Shown here: positions 63,039 to 64,000 of the stretch, in pieces
Layout of the letters: each line of letters starts with the position of its first letter
Numbering within the stretch: the stretch's first letter is position 1
NCBI RefSeq assembly: GCF_012843875.1
Contig: NZ_JABAFY010000002.1
Span: 1-64,000, forward strand
Direction of reading: 5' to 3'
Source of the DNA: Desulfovibrio piger
Lineage (GTDB): Bacteria > Desulfobacterota > Desulfovibrionia > Desulfovibrionales > Desulfovibrionaceae
Length of the DNA stretch: 64,000 bases
Notes under the pieces: model-generated
The model's database searches: none
What the model was told of the DNA's origin: nothing
What the model saw: only the letters and a program-made list of their open reading frames with translations
Program-made: the position numbers and the translations under genes

Positions 63039-63836
63039 CTAGAACAGGCCCACCAGCATGCGCAGGGCCACGATGATGAGGAAGACGGCAAAGCCCTTCT
63101 TGAGCTTGGCCGTGGGCAGGGAGTGGGAAAGCCTGGCACCGATGGGGGCCGTCATGAAGCTGGCGGCAGCGATGCCGAAAAAGGCCATCAGGTTCACGAA
63201 GCCCACACAGCCGGCGGGCAGGCCGGGGGCATTCCAGCCGCCCACGATATAGCCCAGCGTACCGGCCACGGCGATGGGGAAGCCGATGGCGGCCGAGGTG
63301 CCCACGGCGTGATGCAGGGGCACGTTGCAGAAGCTCATGAACGGCACGGAGAGCGTCCCGCCGCCGATGCCCACGAAACTGGAGATGAGGCCGATGACGC
63401 CGCCCACACCGGCGGTGCCCAGGGCGCCGGGCATCTCACGACTGGCCGGGGGACGGTAGTTGGACAGCATCTGCAGGGACACGAAGCCCAGGAAGCAGAT
63501 GAAGAAGACCTTCAGGAACAGGGTCGGCATGTGGGTGGCCACCAGACCGCCCAGGAAGGTGCCCAGCAGGATGCCGGGCGTGATGTTGCGAAAGATGTCC
63601 CAGTGGACGGCACCGCGTTTGTGATGGGCCCGGCTGCTGGAGATGGACGTGATCATGATGCTGGCCAGCGAGGTGCCCAGGGCTATCTGCTGCACATATT
63701 CGGCCGGGATGCCCTGACTGGGAAAGACCGCCACCATCATGGGCACGATGACGATACCGCCGCCCACGCCCAGCAGACCGGCAAGCACACCGGCCACGGC
63801 GCCGCAGCACAAATAGACAAGGATTGAAACGAGCAT
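63039..63836 (-). CDS. TauE/SafE family sulfite/organosulfonate exporter
   Basis: A 265-residue membrane protein with about eight spans and the duplicated family motif: AGLLGVGGGIVIVPMM near the N-terminus and SSFVGIGGGTLSVPFM in the middle. Members export sulfite, sulfoacetate or related anions; in a sulfate reducer sulfite export is plausible but unproven. AGGAAGG upstream of ATG 63836 supports the start. It runs in the same direction as yitT but is separated from it by 171 bp. Confidence 0.9.
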   Translation of the reverse strand: MLVSILVYLCCGAVAGVLAGLLGVGGGIVIVPMMVAVFPSQGIPAEYVQQIALGTSLASIMITSISSSRAHHKRGAVHWDIFRNITPGILLGTFLGGLVATHMPTLFLKVFFICFLGFVSLQMLSNYRPPASREMPGALGTAGVGGVIGLISSFVGIGGGTLSVPFMSFCNVPLHHAVGTSAAIGFPIAVAGTLGYIVGGWNAPGLPAGCVGFVNLMAFFGIAAASFMTAPIGARLSHSLPTAKLKKGFAVFLIIVALRMLVGLF

Positions 63837-63907
63837 GACGACCTTCCTCCATGGCAGCGCAGGTCGTGCCCGGAGGCGCGATCGCGGTACGAAACGGCAG
63901 AAAAAAC

Positions 63908-63940
63908 AAAAAGGCGTGGGGCCACGGGCCCCGTCACGCC
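63908..63940 (-). terminator. Terminator of a gene to the right of the window
   Basis: GGCGTG-GGGCC (63913-63923) pairs with GGCCC...CACGCC (63927-63940); on the minus strand it is followed by TTTTTG. It should end a minus-strand transcript that begins beyond position 64000. Confidence 0.7.
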
Positions 63941-64000
63941 CCCGGGACAGGCACCGGACACCTGCCGCTGGTCCGGCGCAATACCTCAAGAAAGTAGACA

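Overview
The window is GC-rich, gene-dense chromosomal DNA that looks like a sulfate-reducing deltaproteobacterium of the Desulfovibrionaceae (Desulfovibrio-like). This is an inference from gene content: an anaerobic (CbiC/CbiD/CbiF-type) cobalamin operon with gene fusions, a MucR-type zinc-finger regulator, a giant RTX adhesin, a periplasmic alkylsulfatase, polyferredoxin and flavodoxin-like redox genes, a BioD-BioA fusion and a TauE-type exporter. No rRNA, tRNA, CRISPR or complete mobile element was seen. The left edge carries the first 20 codons of an IS5/IS4-type transposase.

Layout. 1-3340: transposase start, a DUF1848 Cys-rich protein, a TetR regulator and a flavodoxin-fold FMN reductase with a palindromic operator in its promoter. 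3678-12242: a tightly packed cobalamin operon, cbiC, cbiD, cbiF-G-H fusion, cbiA fused to a chloramphenicol-phosphotransferase-like kinase, and cobD-cbiP fusion; the last three genes overlap. 12415-25339: a PAS/GAF/GGDEF/EAL protein, asparaginase, alkylsulfatase, membrane polyferredoxin, ADP-ribosylglycohydrolase, zinc alcohol dehydrogenase, a 39-aa membrane microprotein abutting a sodium:solute symporter, and a glycosyltransferase. 25406-39328: one 4640-residue VCBS/cadherin-like RTX adhesin with a 1161-bp near-identical tandem duplication and a predicted LapG-type di-alanine site.

39766-48282: fhs (formate-tetrahydrofolate ligase), an LpdD-like protein with an overlapping 76-aa acidic partner, the biotin operon bioB-bioDA behind a long palindromic leader, a MucR regulator, a lipoprotein and a receiver-less sigma-54 activator. 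48385-55268: HrpB helicase, a YheT-type hydrolase divergent from an HI0933 flavoprotein, and a Tat-exported aldo/keto reductase, separated by long G-rich inverted repeats. 55563-63836: a complete branched-chain amino-acid ABC transporter (livJHMGF), a small Hpt-like protein, an amidohydrolase, a YitT membrane protein and a TauE/SafE exporter.

How the parts fit. The cobalamin block covers corrin-ring methylation and contraction, a,c-diamidation, the remaining amidations and aminopropanol-phosphate formation; other steps must lie elsewhere. The adhesin reads as a c-di-GMP-controlled, type-I-secreted surface protein; no LapD, LapG or secretion genes are in the window. The GGDEF/EAL protein belongs to the same signalling currency but is not adjacent.
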